Notes: a model not told the origin generated them from the sequence alone. A stretch of 15,683 nucleotides of DNA from Candidatus Mediterraneibacter colneyensis (GCA_019114745.1 DXEY01000071.1:1-15683), one strand, 5' to 3'. Positions 1 to 7,155 are shown, counted from the first letter of the stretch. Numbers and translations: made by a program.

Positions 1-15
1 CTAACCGTAACTATA

Positions 16-40
16 GAAAAAGGATGTCTTGCGACATCCT
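16..40 (-). terminator. Intrinsic terminator after the asp23-family gene
   Basis: Read on the minus strand, AGGATGTC (40-33), a GCAA tetraloop (32-29) and GACATCCT (28-21) make a perfect 8-bp stem, followed by TTTTTC (T-tract around 21-16). The GNRA loop and T-tract point to a rho-independent terminator acting on transcripts from the asp23-like gene, about 48 bases after its stop. There is no T-tract on the plus-strand side. Confidence 0.75.
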
Positions 41-42
41 CT

Positions 43-72
43 ATTATACAACACAGGGCGCACACTTTGCAA
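43..72 (-). promoter_or_regulatory. Putative sigma-A promoter facing off the window
   Basis: Minus-strand TTGCAA (72-67), 18 bases, then a perfect TATAAT (48-43) point towards position 1. The predicted transcription start, near 36, is inside the first arm of the terminator hairpin at 40-21. RNA begun here would keep only three base pairs of the stem and should escape termination. It probably serves the next gene beyond the window, which in related genomes is often nusB. Confidence 0.5.
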
Positions 73-87
73 CAACGCCCGAACAGG

Positions 88-471
88 TCAGCCCTGTTTC
101 TCCATCTCGACTCCGGCAACCCTGATATTGACGTCAGCAACTTCAAGACCGGTCATATTCTCGACGGCATTTTTCACTTTCTCCTGAACCTTTCCAGTCA
201 CGTCTACAATGCTGTAATTGTATTTAATATTCAATGCGAGAGACACGGTGACAACGCCCTCGAGCACGTCGACCTTCACACCTTTTGACAGGTTTTTGAT
301 CCCCAGTTTCCCGATGACCTCATTCGTAATATTACCTGCCATGGAAGCGACTCCCTCTACTTCCGTAGCGGCAAGCGCTGCGATGATCGCAACCACCTCG
401 TCTGCGATCTTCACTTCACCAAGGCTTGCGTCATTCTGTATCGTATAAGTGTTTCTTTCGTCCTTAGCCAT
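88..471 (-). CDS. Asp23/Gls24 family protein
   Basis: This is a 127-residue soluble protein of the Asp23/Gls24 (DUF322) family, whose members are abundant, often associated with the membrane or envelope, and connected with envelope or alkaline stress; the biochemical role is not established. Landmarks are GEVKIADEVVAIIAALAATE, the EVEGVASMAG motif (about 37-46), VKVDVLEGVVTVSLALNIKY and the VQEKVKNAVENMTGLEVADV helix near the end. The ATG at 471 has GGGAGG eight bases upstream; a TTG two codons earlier lies too close to that site. In many Clostridia an Asp23-like gene sits between spoIIIA and nusB, so this may be that gene with prfC placed in between. The strong promoter predicts high expression. 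Confidence 0.92.
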   Translation of the reverse strand: MAKDERNTYTIQNDASLGEVKIADEVVAIIAALAATEVEGVASMAGNITNEVIGKLGIKNLSKGVKVDVLEGVVTVSLALNIKYNYSIVDVTGKVQEKVKNAVENMTGLEVADVNIRVAGVEMEKQG

Positions 472-507
472 ATTCAAAACCTCCCGTTTTGTCTAATCTC
501 TTCCCTC

Positions 508-536
508 ATTATAGCAAATCTCGTCCCATTTGCAAA
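508..536 (-). promoter_or_regulatory. Sigma-A promoter with extended -10 for the asp23-family gene
   Basis: Minus-strand TTTGCA (536-531), 17 bases, then TATAAT (513-508) preceded by TGC form a strong extended -10 promoter. It begins only seven bases after the prfC stop codon and about 37 bases before the start codon of the Asp23-like gene. No terminator is visible between prfC and this promoter. Confidence 0.75.
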
Positions 537-542
537 GGGTAA

Positions 543-2135
543 TTATGAACGTCCAAATTCCGAGAGGATAAGGCCGTCGTTGCGCTCGAGCGTCATCCGG
601 ATACTCCACTCATGGATAAACAGAAGGAGCGGACGGTCTTTTAAATCTTTGATCTTCTTCATATCCGAAGTGCCGCTGACGCGATCCAGATCGATCTCTT
701 CATTTTCGATCCAGCGGATATGTTCATATGGGAGATTTTCAAGGATGATCTCCACATTATATTCATTTTTCAGACGGTATTTGAGTACATCAAACTGCAG
801 GACTCCGACCACGCCTACTATGATCTCTTCCATACCGGTATTATATTCCTGGAAGATCTGGATCGCGCCTTCCTGAGCGATCTGGTTGATTCCTTTCACG
901 AACTGCTTTCTTTTCATGGTATCCACCTGGCGCACTCTGGCAAAATGCTCCGGAGCAAATGTCGGAATCCCCTCATAGGCGAACTTCTCCTTCGACGTAG
1001 TCAGTGTGTCGCCGATGGAAAAGATCCCCGGATCGAATACGCCGATAATATCGCCCCCGCAGGCCTTGTCTATGATCTTTCTCTCGCTTGCCATCATCTG
1101 CTGTGGCTGGGAAAGCCGCACGTCTTTTCCTCCCTGTACATGGTATACAGACATGCCGGCATTGAATTCGCCGGAGCAGATCCGCATAAACGCGATTCTG
1201 TCTCTGTGCGCCTTGTTCATATTCGCCTGAATCTTAAAGACAAAAGCTGAGAAATCCTCTTCTTTCATCGGATCGATCTCACCGTGGTCAGACATACGCG
1301 GAAGCGGCGATGTAGTCATCGCCAGGAAATGCTTAAGAAAAGTCTCCACGCCAAAATTGGTCAGCGCCGACCCGAAAAACACCGGGGAAAGCTTTCCTTT
1401 GTCGACGAGTTCCTGGTCAAATTCTGCGGAAGCGCCGTCTAAAAGCTCAATCTCTTCCTCCAATGTCACTTTCGCCTCTGTGCCGATGAGCCAGTCAACC
1501 TCCGGATTGTTGATGGCGACTTTTTTCACCTCGCCCATTGTAGTTCCCTTTCTCGTATCAGAGAAAAGCTCCACTTCCTTTTCACGGCGGTCGTAGACGC
1601 CTTTAAACTCTTTACCGGAACCGATCGGCCAGTTGACAGGACATGTGGGAATCCCCAGCTCTTTCTCGATATCGTCAAGAAGGTCGAAGGTGTCCTTTGC
1701 ATCCCTGTCCATCTTATTGATAAATGTAAAGATCGGAATATGCCGCATAGCGCACACTTTGAACAGTTTTCTCGTCTGCGCCTCCACACCTTTGGACGCA
1801 TCGATCACCATGACGGCGGAATCGGCAGCCATCAGCGTCCGGTACGTGTCCTCCGAGAAATCCTGATGCCCCGGAGTATCCAGAATATTGATGCAGTATC
1901 CCCCGTAGTTAAACTGAAGGACTGAAGAGGTCACGGAAATTCCTCTCTCTTTTTCAATCTCCATCCAGTCGGATACGGCATGTTTTGCTGTTGCCTTTCC
2001 TTTTACCGATCCTGCGGTATTGATCACGCCTCCGTACAACAGGAACTTCTCTGTGAGAGTCGTCTTACCTGCATCGGGGTGCGAGATGATCGCAAACGTT
2101 CTCCTCTTTTTTATCTCATTCTTAATATCAGACAT
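543..2135 (-). CDS. prfC: Peptide chain release factor 3
   Basis: RF3 is a translational GTPase that removes RF1/RF2 from the ribosome after peptide release. The 530-residue protein matches the family length (E. coli 529). It has G1 SHPDAGKTT (18-26), G2-region GISVTS (65-70), G3 DTPGH (86-90), G4 NKMD (140-143), and RF3-specific blocks such as VSDWMEIEKERG, GIPTCPVNWPIGSG, FFGSALTNFGVETFL and GVVGVLQFDVLKYRLKNEY. The ATG at 2135 is selected because GAAGGAG lies five bases before it and the protein then begins MSDIKNEIKKRRTF, as in relatives. An in-frame ATG at 2189 sits in a hairpin loop with poor ribosome binding. It has its own promoter and is followed by the asp23 promoter, so it is probably monocistronic or reached partly by read-through. 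Confidence 0.96.
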   Translation of the reverse strand: MSDIKNEIKKRRTFAIISHPDAGKTTLTEKFLLYGGVINTAGSVKGKATAKHAVSDWMEIEKERGISVTSSVLQFNYGGYCINILDTPGHQDFSEDTYRTLMAADSAVMVIDASKGVEAQTRKLFKVCAMRHIPIFTFINKMDRDAKDTFDLLDDIEKELGIPTCPVNWPIGSGKEFKGVYDRREKEVELFSDTRKGTTMGEVKKVAINNPEVDWLIGTEAKVTLEEEIELLDGASAEFDQELVDKGKLSPVFFGSALTNFGVETFLKHFLAMTTSPLPRMSDHGEIDPMKEEDFSAFVFKIQANMNKAHRDRIAFMRICSGEFNAGMSVYHVQGGKDVRLSQPQQMMASERKIIDKACGGDIIGVFDPGIFSIGDTLTTSKEKFAYEGIPTFAPEHFARVRQVDTMKRKQFVKGINQIAQEGAIQIFQEYNTGMEEIIVGVVGVLQFDVLKYRLKNEYNVEIILENLPYEHIRWIENEEIDLDRVSGTSDMKKIKDLKDRPLLLFIHEWSIRMTLERNDGLILSEFGRS

Positions 2136-2149
2136 ACTAACTCCTTCTC

Positions 2150-2220
2150 CTGACATAATCGCCATCGCAATATCAGCGCCGGCATTCATACCGGCGCTTC
2201 GACCCGTCCCTTTCGGCGGG
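2150..2220 (-). promoter_or_regulatory. Structured 5' leader of prfC (consecutive hairpins)
   Basis: On the minus strand the leader can fold into three neighbouring stems. CCCG-CC-GAAA-GG-GA-CGGG (2220-2203) has a GNRA loop. A GC-rich 8-bp stem AGCGCCGG/CCGGCGCT (2198-2175) has an 8-base loop. CTGATAT/AUGUCAG-type pairing (2176-2150) ends just before the AGGAGAAGGAG ribosome-binding site and shares two bases with the second stem, so the two compete slightly. None is followed by a T-tract, so terminator function is unlikely. I recognise no known riboswitch class. Confidence 0.4.
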
Positions 2221-2231
2221 CATACGAATTT

Positions 2232-2260
2232 AGTTTAGCATATCTGTATCGATACTTCAA
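2232..2260 (-). promoter_or_regulatory. Putative sigma-A promoter of prfC
   Basis: Minus-strand TTGAAG (2260-2255), exactly 17 bases, then TAAACT (2237-2232) form a plausible vegetative promoter in the gap after spoIIIAH. Each box matches four of six consensus positions. It would give the housekeeping gene prfC expression independent of the sporulation operon before it. The predicted leader is about 90 bases. Confidence 0.55.
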
Positions 2261-2282
2261 CACCGAGAAAAGCGATAGCTCG

Positions 2283-2897
2283 TTATTCCTCGTAGATCGG
2301 TGTGATCACGATATTCTCAGGCGCGATCTCCGTCTTTCTTGTCACGATATCTTCGATCTGCGCACGGTTGGCATCTGTCAGTTCCTCCGCGTTCACAACA
2401 ATATCGGCAGATTCTCCATCGAGGCTTACAACAGCCTCTGAAAATCCTTTCGATGCCATCAGGGTCTCAATGGCTGCTTCCTGTTCTGCGATCTCTGTCA
2501 TCTGTACCATCTGGGCCACTGCATCTTCTTTCTGTGCATCGCTGAGATTCGTATTGTCAATAATGCCCTGCAGCGTTTCTTTATTCTGTGCCCGCACCTG
2601 TTCCCTTGTCACTTTTGCCTGCGCCACCGTATTTTGCGCCGTTCCGCTTGTCAGAACCGCTTCTCCCGGCGTGCCTTCCACTTCCGAATCGGTACTCTCA
2701 ATGTCTTCCGTCGAAGACTCGATGTCCTCCTGGGAAATATCAAGCAGTTCCTGATTGGCCAGATCCGCGTTTGCCTCCGCCGTACCATCCTGCGCATCCC
2801 CGAACAGGATGCCGGAATAGTTCAGATATCCGGCGATTGCGATCATAACTGCAAGTGTGGCAATAATGATCTGATTCTTTTTGAACAATCGTTTCAA
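2283..2897 (-). CDS. spoIIIAH: Stage III sporulation protein AH
   Basis: SpoIIIAH is the mother-cell partner of forespore SpoIIQ; the two zip the membranes together and form the channel. The 204-residue product has a short basic start, one transmembrane helix (about 9-28), an acidic linker rich in Glu/Ser/Asp, and a C-terminal YscJ/FliF-like ring-building domain (about 95-202). That domain runs through VTREQVRAQNKETLQGIIDN, EIAEQEAAIETLMASKGF, AVVSLDGESADIVV and IEDIVTRKTEIAPENIVI. The start is TTG at 2897 with AGGAGG nine bases upstream. It is the last gene of the operon. No convincing terminator follows it, only weak hairpins before the prfC promoter. Confidence 0.95.
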   Translation of the reverse strand: MKRLFKKNQIIIATLAVMIAIAGYLNYSGILFGDAQDGTAEANADLANQELLDISQEDIESSTEDIESTDSEVEGTPGEAVLTSGTAQNTVAQAKVTREQVRAQNKETLQGIIDNTNLSDAQKEDAVAQMVQMTEIAEQEAAIETLMASKGFSEAVVSLDGESADIVVNAEELTDANRAQIEDIVTRKTEIAPENIVITPIYEE

Positions 2898-2920
2898 GCT
2901 CTCCGTCCTCCTTTTATGTA

Positions 2921-3517
2921 TTAAGCCCGTTTCATTATTTTAATCTTATGCGCCTCCACACCGAATAATGCCTGAACCGCTTCGGTAATATTTTGCTGTA
3001 CGACAGGATCTCCTCCTCCCCCGGCAATCACAACTACTCCTTCCACCTCAGGGGCAAGTTCTTTGCTGACATAGGGACTGGACGCTCCGTTCTCATTCTG
3101 CTCATAAATGCTTGTTTTGTCAGAGGAAGCTTCCTCTATCGTCCTGGTACCTCCGCTGCTGTCCGTCTCCGTCGTCGTCTGGCTGCTGCCGGACTGATCT
3201 TTCTCGATGATCTTCTGTCCGCCGGACTTCAGGGTGATCATAACTGTTACCTGGCCCGCGCCTTCCACCTGACTTAAGATTCCCGCAGTTTTCTCCTCAA
3301 GATATGCCTCATATTCACCGGAACTGCCGGCTGATACAACACTGCCGGTTTCCCTGCTCTGCGACTCTTCTGAGCCGCTGTCTTTAGATGGGACAGGCAC
3401 CGTGACCACAAGAAGGAGCATACCAATCAGGAGCAGGATCAGAAGCTGGGTTTTCTTCGGCAGCTTCTCTCCCGACTTCAACTGTTCGAGCCGTTCCTTC
3501 CATCTTTTAATTTCCAA
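2921..3517 (-). CDS. spoIIIAG: Stage III sporulation protein AG
   Basis: SpoIIIAG forms a large ring in the intermembrane space around the SpoIIIA-SpoIIQ channel. The 198-residue protein has a basic N-terminus, a transmembrane helix (about 24-42), a polar linker, and a ring-building fold made of EYEAYLEEKTAGILSQVEG...VTVMITL (68-96) and VEGVVVIAGGGGDPVVQQNI...ALFGVEAHKI (158-192). Between them is a Ser/Thr/Gly-rich insertion corresponding to the beta-triangle insert known for this subunit. The start codon is TTG at 3517, with GGGGGAG seven bases upstream and no suitable ATG before the membrane segment. It begins inside the end of spoIIIAF. Confidence 0.95.
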   Translation of the reverse strand: MEIKRWKERLEQLKSGEKLPKKTQLLILLLIGMLLLVVTVPVPSKDSGSEESQSRETGSVVSAGSSGEYEAYLEEKTAGILSQVEGAGQVTVMITLKSGGQKIIEKDQSGSSQTTTETDSSGGTRTIEEASSDKTSIYEQNENGASSPYVSKELAPEVEGVVVIAGGGGDPVVQQNITEAVQALFGVEAHKIKIMKRA

Positions 3518-3824
3518 TCTCTATCTCCCCCACTTCGATCTCATCCGCCTTCTCCGCGACCCCGAAATCCTCATAAAACTCTTCCGCCTTTTCGATTTCT
3601 CTCTTATTCATTTCATATTCTCTTCCCTTATAAAGCGTCTCAAACCGCTCCGCCATCCCGGTCAGATTCAGGATCGGAGACGCCAGAAGCAGAATCAGGA
3701 TCAGCCCGGAAAAAAAGCGGATATATTTTCCGTAATCCTTACCCGGTACAGCGTGCATCACGGCAGCTGTGACAAGCAGGTATACGGTGATATTCTGGAT
3801 CCATCCATAAAGTTCCTGAAACAT
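3507..3824 (-). CDS. spoIIIAF: Stage III sporulation protein AF, short form without the soluble domain
   Basis: SpoIIIAF normally has two N-terminal transmembrane helices and a C-terminal ring-building domain exposed to the intermembrane space; the Bacillus protein is about 206 residues. Here the product is only 105 residues. The membrane part is intact (LYGWIQNITVYLLVTAAVMH and YIRFFSGLILILLLASPILN, about 4-56), but only some 45 charged, helix-prone residues follow, ending EIEVGEIEIGN. That leaves no space for the ring-building fold, and spoIIIAG follows with an 11-base overlap, so no remnant is hidden downstream. The ATG at 3824 is used because GGAGG stands about five bases before it; an ATG one codon earlier is possible. 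The identity is firm from position and the N-terminus; the consequence is inferred. Confidence 0.85.
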   Translation of the reverse strand: MFQELYGWIQNITVYLLVTAAVMHAVPGKDYGKYIRFFSGLILILLLASPILNLTGMAERFETLYKGREYEMNKREIEKAEEFYEDFGVAEKADEIEVGEIEIGN

Positions 3825-3849
3825 CATCCCCTCCTTACCGATTCTGATT

Positions 3850-5037
3850 CTAAGAAGTAGAAGCAGCGACCATGGCAATTGTTATAAGGAACAGCACTCC
3901 CGTTGTAAAGATCACATGTACGAGGATCTCATACCCCTCACTCACTCCGCTGATACATGCGGTGATCCGTTTGTCTGATACGGGCTGAACAAGGGCAGCG
4001 GCAAGTTTGTACATAAGAGCGGTAAAGAGCATCTGCAGCACTGGAACCGCACAGAGCACCACCGCGATCACCGCACCTGCCATGCCGATACCGTTCTTGA
4101 TCAGCACCGCTGTTCCAACCACAACTTCCGCAGCCCCGCCGATGGCATTGCCCACCCAGGGGAGCGCTTCCGCAGTGCGGGTCAGCGCGCTCCGCCTGAT
4201 CGTATCGACCGCCGGCGCCAGCAGCCCCTGAACTACATTCACCCCCACAACACACGCCAGCATCGAGCGCAGAATCCAGGTCACTGCTTTGCGGATCAGA
4301 TCTGCCAGTTCCGACAGAAAATCTTCTCCTGTCAGATTACCCAGCACGCGCACCATGATGTAAACATTTACGACGGGCAGCAGGAACCGCACGATCAGAA
4401 GTTCTACCGTATAAATAAGAAACAGAATCACATTGTAAAAAAACAGGGCTGTCGTACTGCCGGATGCAAATGCCACAGCAAGAAAATAACTGGGACACAG
4501 TACCCTCATAAAATCTACAAGGGATCCGAGACGTTCTTCCAGCCCTTCGGCTGACGTGCGGAATGCCGTCAGGCAGAGCGTGATCAGGAGCATGTACATT
4601 ACATAAAAACTCAGGTCTGAAATCTGCCTGCTCCTGAAAGCGCCCGCAAAATTACTGAATACAGCCGCAGTAAGCGCAACCAGTATGACGTATACAAAAT
4701 TTCTTCTGTTGTAGTTAAATTCATAAAAGATCTGGTCTGTCAGGAACTGCAGGAACAATTTTCCCGTCTCTTCCGGATTTCCGGAAATCATCGAATCGAG
4801 CACATCCTGAAATGTTATTTTTTCACCGGGAAACATCTCCCGCAGGCTCTCTTCTATCTCGCTGAAATCAAACTCTGCAAGCAGCACTTCCCCGCTGTCC
4901 TCCTGCACCTCTTTCGTTTCTCCGCTCTCCGCTGTTTCCGCCGGTGACTCTGCCGCACTGACGATCTTCGTTCCAACGCCGAACACGAGCAGGACTAACA
5001 GAAACACGAATAAAAGGTACGCCCGCCTCCCGTTCAT
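3850..5037 (-). CDS. spoIIIAE: Stage III sporulation protein AE
   Basis: SpoIIIAE is the large polytopic membrane subunit of the SpoIIIA complex. The 395-residue product starts with a signal peptide (a hydrophobic stretch of about residues 7-28, cut probably after SAA). An acidic region follows, then about seven or eight transmembrane segments. Family landmarks are FSNFAGAFRSRQISDLSFYV, a GLLAPAVDTIRRS loop, ALPWVGNAIGGAAEVVVGTA, LIKNGIGMAGAVIAVVLCAV and KLAAALVQPVSDKRI. Length is close to the Bacillus protein. The start overlaps spoIIIAD by four bases and spoIIIAF follows after 25 bases. Confidence 0.95.
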   Translation of the reverse strand: MNGRRAYLLFVFLLVLLVFGVGTKIVSAAESPAETAESGETKEVQEDSGEVLLAEFDFSEIEESLREMFPGEKITFQDVLDSMISGNPEETGKLFLQFLTDQIFYEFNYNRRNFVYVILVALTAAVFSNFAGAFRSRQISDLSFYVMYMLLITLCLTAFRTSAEGLEERLGSLVDFMRVLCPSYFLAVAFASGSTTALFFYNVILFLIYTVELLIVRFLLPVVNVYIMVRVLGNLTGEDFLSELADLIRKAVTWILRSMLACVVGVNVVQGLLAPAVDTIRRSALTRTAEALPWVGNAIGGAAEVVVGTAVLIKNGIGMAGAVIAVVLCAVPVLQMLFTALMYKLAAALVQPVSDKRITACISGVSEGYEILVHVIFTTGVLFLITIAMVAASTS

Positions 5038-5420
5038 GACAGGAACTCCTGCACTGTCTGGAGAAGAGCTGAAAGTACCGGAAGCCCGAGGGTAAGTATC
5101 GTCAGCTTCCCGAAGATCTCAATCTGGCCGGCGAGAGTCTGATACCCGGCATCACGGCATATTCCGGAAGAAAACTCCGCAATATATGTAATACCGACCA
5201 TTTTCAGCATAACCGCAAGGTAACCGGCATCCAGGCTGATATAAGACGCGATCTGGCTGACCGCATCGGCAAAAATGCCCAGCCGGTCCACAATAAACGA
5301 AAAAAGGATCACCCCGGCAGCCATACATACATAAATACCGTACTCCGTTTTTCCCCCTTTTAGCTGAACCGCCAGCACGGCGCCGATCACACCGATCACG
5401 CCGATCTGTATCATACTCAT
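5034..5420 (-). CDS. spoIIIAD: Stage III sporulation protein AD
   Basis: SpoIIIAD is a 128-residue protein with about four hydrophobic segments that belongs to the membrane part of the SpoIIIA channel. Recognisable family sequence includes IGVIGAVLAVQLKGGKTEYG, MLKMVGITYIAEFSSGICRDAGY and LAGQIEIFGKLTILTLGLPV. The ATG at 5420 is preferred over an in-frame upstream start because AGGAGG lies seven bases before it. The residues upstream of it are hydrophilic and unlike the family. The stop overlaps the spoIIIAE start in ATGA. Confidence 0.95.
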   Translation of the reverse strand: MSMIQIGVIGVIGAVLAVQLKGGKTEYGIYVCMAAGVILFSFIVDRLGIFADAVSQIASYISLDAGYLAVMLKMVGITYIAEFSSGICRDAGYQTLAGQIEIFGKLTILTLGLPVLSALLQTVQEFLS

Positions 5421-5454
5421 GATGCCGCCTCCTGTTCTCTCAGAGCTGCTCTTA

Positions 5455-5649
5455 TTACAGAGCAAATAACTGACGTATCGTCAGAAACAGATCGTAAATA
5501 TAAGGGAGTACCCAGGAAAGCACAAGGATCAGTCCCGCAAGGCTCGCCAGAAACGCCTGCTCCTCCCTGCCGCTGTGTTTGAGTACCTGACTCAGAATAG
5601 AGACAAGAATCCCGACTGCCGCGATCCGAAAGATTAGATTTATATCCAT
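5455..5649 (-). CDS. spoIIIAC: Stage III sporulation protein AC
   Basis: SpoIIIAC is a 64-residue membrane protein of the channel complex, with two hydrophobic helices (about 6-22 and 32-50) joined by a short polar turn containing KHSGREEQAF, which is typical of the family. The family's IxxKAGR-like turn is present here as VLKHSGREE. AGGAGG lies four bases before the ATG. The gene is followed by spoIIIAD after 34 bases; AC and AD are similar in fold and probably arose by duplication, as in all spoIIIA operons. Confidence 0.94.
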   Translation of the reverse strand: MDINLIFRIAAVGILVSILSQVLKHSGREEQAFLASLAGLILVLSWVLPYIYDLFLTIRQLFAL

Positions 5650-5662
5650 GTTCCCTCCTATG

Positions 5663-6181
5663 TCAGATCAGGAGTATGATCAGAAAGATTCCACTCATTA
5701 CTCCAAGGCATCTTCCGATCCGTATCCTGGAAGCCAGCCCTTCTCTTTGCTTCTCAATCTCCAGATCCAGCCTGTTCAGATACATCATAAGGGTGCGGTC
5801 CAATGTTTCTCTTTCCAGGCTCCCGAGAAAGGTACCCGGTTCTTTGATCAGAACAGAGTGCTCGTGCCTGAGCCCCAGTGGTTTCAGATACTGATCTGCA
5901 CAGCGGTTCCAGACTCTTGCAAAACTACCCTCGTCCCGGTCCGCCACCGCCCGTGCCGTTCCGGAAAGCCATGCCCGGTAAGGCTGTTTTATTCTTCCCG
6001 CCACTTCCAGAAACACCTCCGGCAGGGGAGCATGGGTGTATCCGATCTCTCCTTTGACAAGGCTCATCACGTAACGGAGATAGAGCATTTTTCCAAGATA
6101 ATTCTTCAGATCATGGCAGTAGACCCAGCCCGCCCCGACTGTCGCTGTCATGATCAGGACACCGCCGATCACCCTCTGCAC
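5663..6181 (-). CDS. spoIIIAB: Stage III sporulation protein AB
   Basis: SpoIIIAB resembles GspF-type inner-membrane platform proteins of secretion systems and is an essential part of the mother-cell channel. The 172-residue product has an N-terminal hydrophobic segment (GGVLIMTATVGAGWVY), a mostly helical cytoplasmic body with YLRYVMSLVKGEIGYTHAPL, and a C-terminal membrane segment (CLGVMSGIFLIILLI), which is the family layout and size. The start codon is GTG at 6181 with GGGGAG six bases upstream, placed inside the end of spoIIIAA. Thirteen bases separate it from spoIIIAC. No defect is seen. Confidence 0.93.
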   Translation of the reverse strand: MQRVIGGVLIMTATVGAGWVYCHDLKNYLGKMLYLRYVMSLVKGEIGYTHAPLPEVFLEVAGRIKQPYRAWLSGTARAVADRDEGSFARVWNRCADQYLKPLGLRHEHSVLIKEPGTFLGSLERETLDRTLMMYLNRLDLEIEKQREGLASRIRIGRCLGVMSGIFLIILLI

Positions 6182-7107
6182 AGTACACTCCCCCGCTCAT
6201 CATAGATTCCCCGGATCTCGCCGGGATGCTCCCCGTTTCCGAGCACAACATAACGTTCAAACATCCTTCTGCGTATCAGTTCACCCAGAACAGGCTTCCT
6301 GGAAGCTTCATCCAGATCAAGCCCGTGTACGCTGGCGATCAGCTTACATCCGCACTGCATCGCATATTCGATCGCATGGATATCCTCACTGGTTCCGATC
6401 TCATCCACTGCGATCACCTGCGGCGACATGGAGCGGATCAGCATGATCATCCCCTCCGCTTTCGGACAGCAGTCAAGGATGTCTGTCCTCGATCCCAGAT
6501 GGTTTTGTGCGATTCCGAGATAACATCCTCCCAGTTCGGAACGTTCGTCAACGACACCGACGGAACAGCCTTTTACATATTGGTTCCCGTCTGAGATCTG
6601 GCGTATCAGATCCCGTATCATCGTCGTTTTTCCGCAGAAGGGAGGCGATATGATAAGGGTATGGCACACCTGTCTGTTTTTCGTGATAAAAGGCAGCAGA
6701 CTGTCGGCGCACCCGATTACTTCATGGGATACTCTGATATTGACTGACGATATGTATTGAATATTTTTTACTTTTTCCTGGTCTACAATCACTTTTCCTG
6801 ACACTCCGACCCTATGCCCCCCTTCTATTGTCAAAAAGCCCTGCCTTAATTCATCTGCATATGCGTAGAGGGAGTAATGGCTGATATAGTCCATTGTCTC
6901 CCTCAATTCTTCTTTCGTGACAATATGTGGTTGTTCCGCCGCAGGTAGCACTGTCTCCCGGTTCTCTTTTACAACCCGGAGCGGCTGTCCGGTACGCATT
7001 CGGATCTCCTGTATACGGCTCATATCGGCGCCGTCATCACGGATGATTTTCCGCACACTTTTCGCAAGTATGTTTAAAATCTGATGATTTAAATCCCTTC
7101 TTTCCAT
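6169..7107 (-). CDS. spoIIIAA: Stage III sporulation protein AA (secretion-type ATPase)
   Basis: SpoIIIAA is the mother-cell ATPase of the SpoIIIA-SpoIIQ channel, related to type II/IV secretion ATPases, and is thought to power assembly or transport across the membranes around the forespore. The 312-residue protein has an N-terminal region with IQEIRMRTGQPLRV, the GGHRVGVSG block, Walker A SPPFCGKTT (154-162), VVDERSELGG, and Walker B VIAVDEIG (231-238) followed by CGCKLIASVHG. The first P-loop position is Ser rather than Gly, a form I recall in other clostridial SpoIIIAA. The ATG at 7107 is preferred to the TTG at 7128 because GAGGTGG lies five bases before it and the family starts there. 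The 3' end overlaps spoIIIAB by 13 bases. Confidence 0.95.
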   Translation of the reverse strand: MERRDLNHQILNILAKSVRKIIRDDGADMSRIQEIRMRTGQPLRVVKENRETVLPAAEQPHIVTKEELRETMDYISHYSLYAYADELRQGFLTIEGGHRVGVSGKVIVDQEKVKNIQYISSVNIRVSHEVIGCADSLLPFITKNRQVCHTLIISPPFCGKTTMIRDLIRQISDGNQYVKGCSVGVVDERSELGGCYLGIAQNHLGSRTDILDCCPKAEGMIMLIRSMSPQVIAVDEIGTSEDIHAIEYAMQCGCKLIASVHGLDLDEASRKPVLGELIRRRMFERYVVLGNGEHPGEIRGIYDERGSVLCRG

Positions 7108-7126
7108 CTTGTCCACCTCTTTACAC

Positions 7127-7154
7127 AATATATGAGGCGGCTGAAAAAATATGA
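7127..7154 (-). promoter_or_regulatory. Putative sigma-E-like promoter for the spoIIIA operon
   Basis: Minus-strand TCATATT (7154-7148), a 13-base spacer and CATATATT (7134-7127) lie just after the miaB stop codon. The -35 fits the remembered sigma-E pattern KMATATT fully; the -10 fits CATACAMT at six of eight positions. The Bacillus spoIIIA operon is driven by sigma-E from just upstream of spoIIIAA, which agrees. The resulting leader would be very short, about a dozen bases, carrying only the GAGGTGG ribosome-binding site. The spacer is one base shorter than usual. Confidence 0.5.
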
Positions 7155-7155
7155 C

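Noticed and set aside
720..1250. A 176-codon open frame on the plus strand, along with several other plus-strand frames over 90 codons
   Set aside because: They lie wholly opposite well-recognised genes (prfC, miaB, the flippase, yqfD), have no family resemblance or ribosome-binding sites, and look like by-products of the coding strand's composition.
2175..2220. The GC-rich hairpins before prfC as a terminator of the spoIIIA operon
   Set aside because: No T-tract follows any of the stems on the minus strand, and they lie downstream of a plausible prfC promoter, so a leader structure fits better.
6622..6648. A degenerate, possibly inactive Walker A motif in SpoIIIAA because its first residue is Ser instead of Gly
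   Set aside because: The key GKTT is intact, and I recall the same Ser in other clostridial SpoIIIAA proteins, so it is probably a lineage feature.
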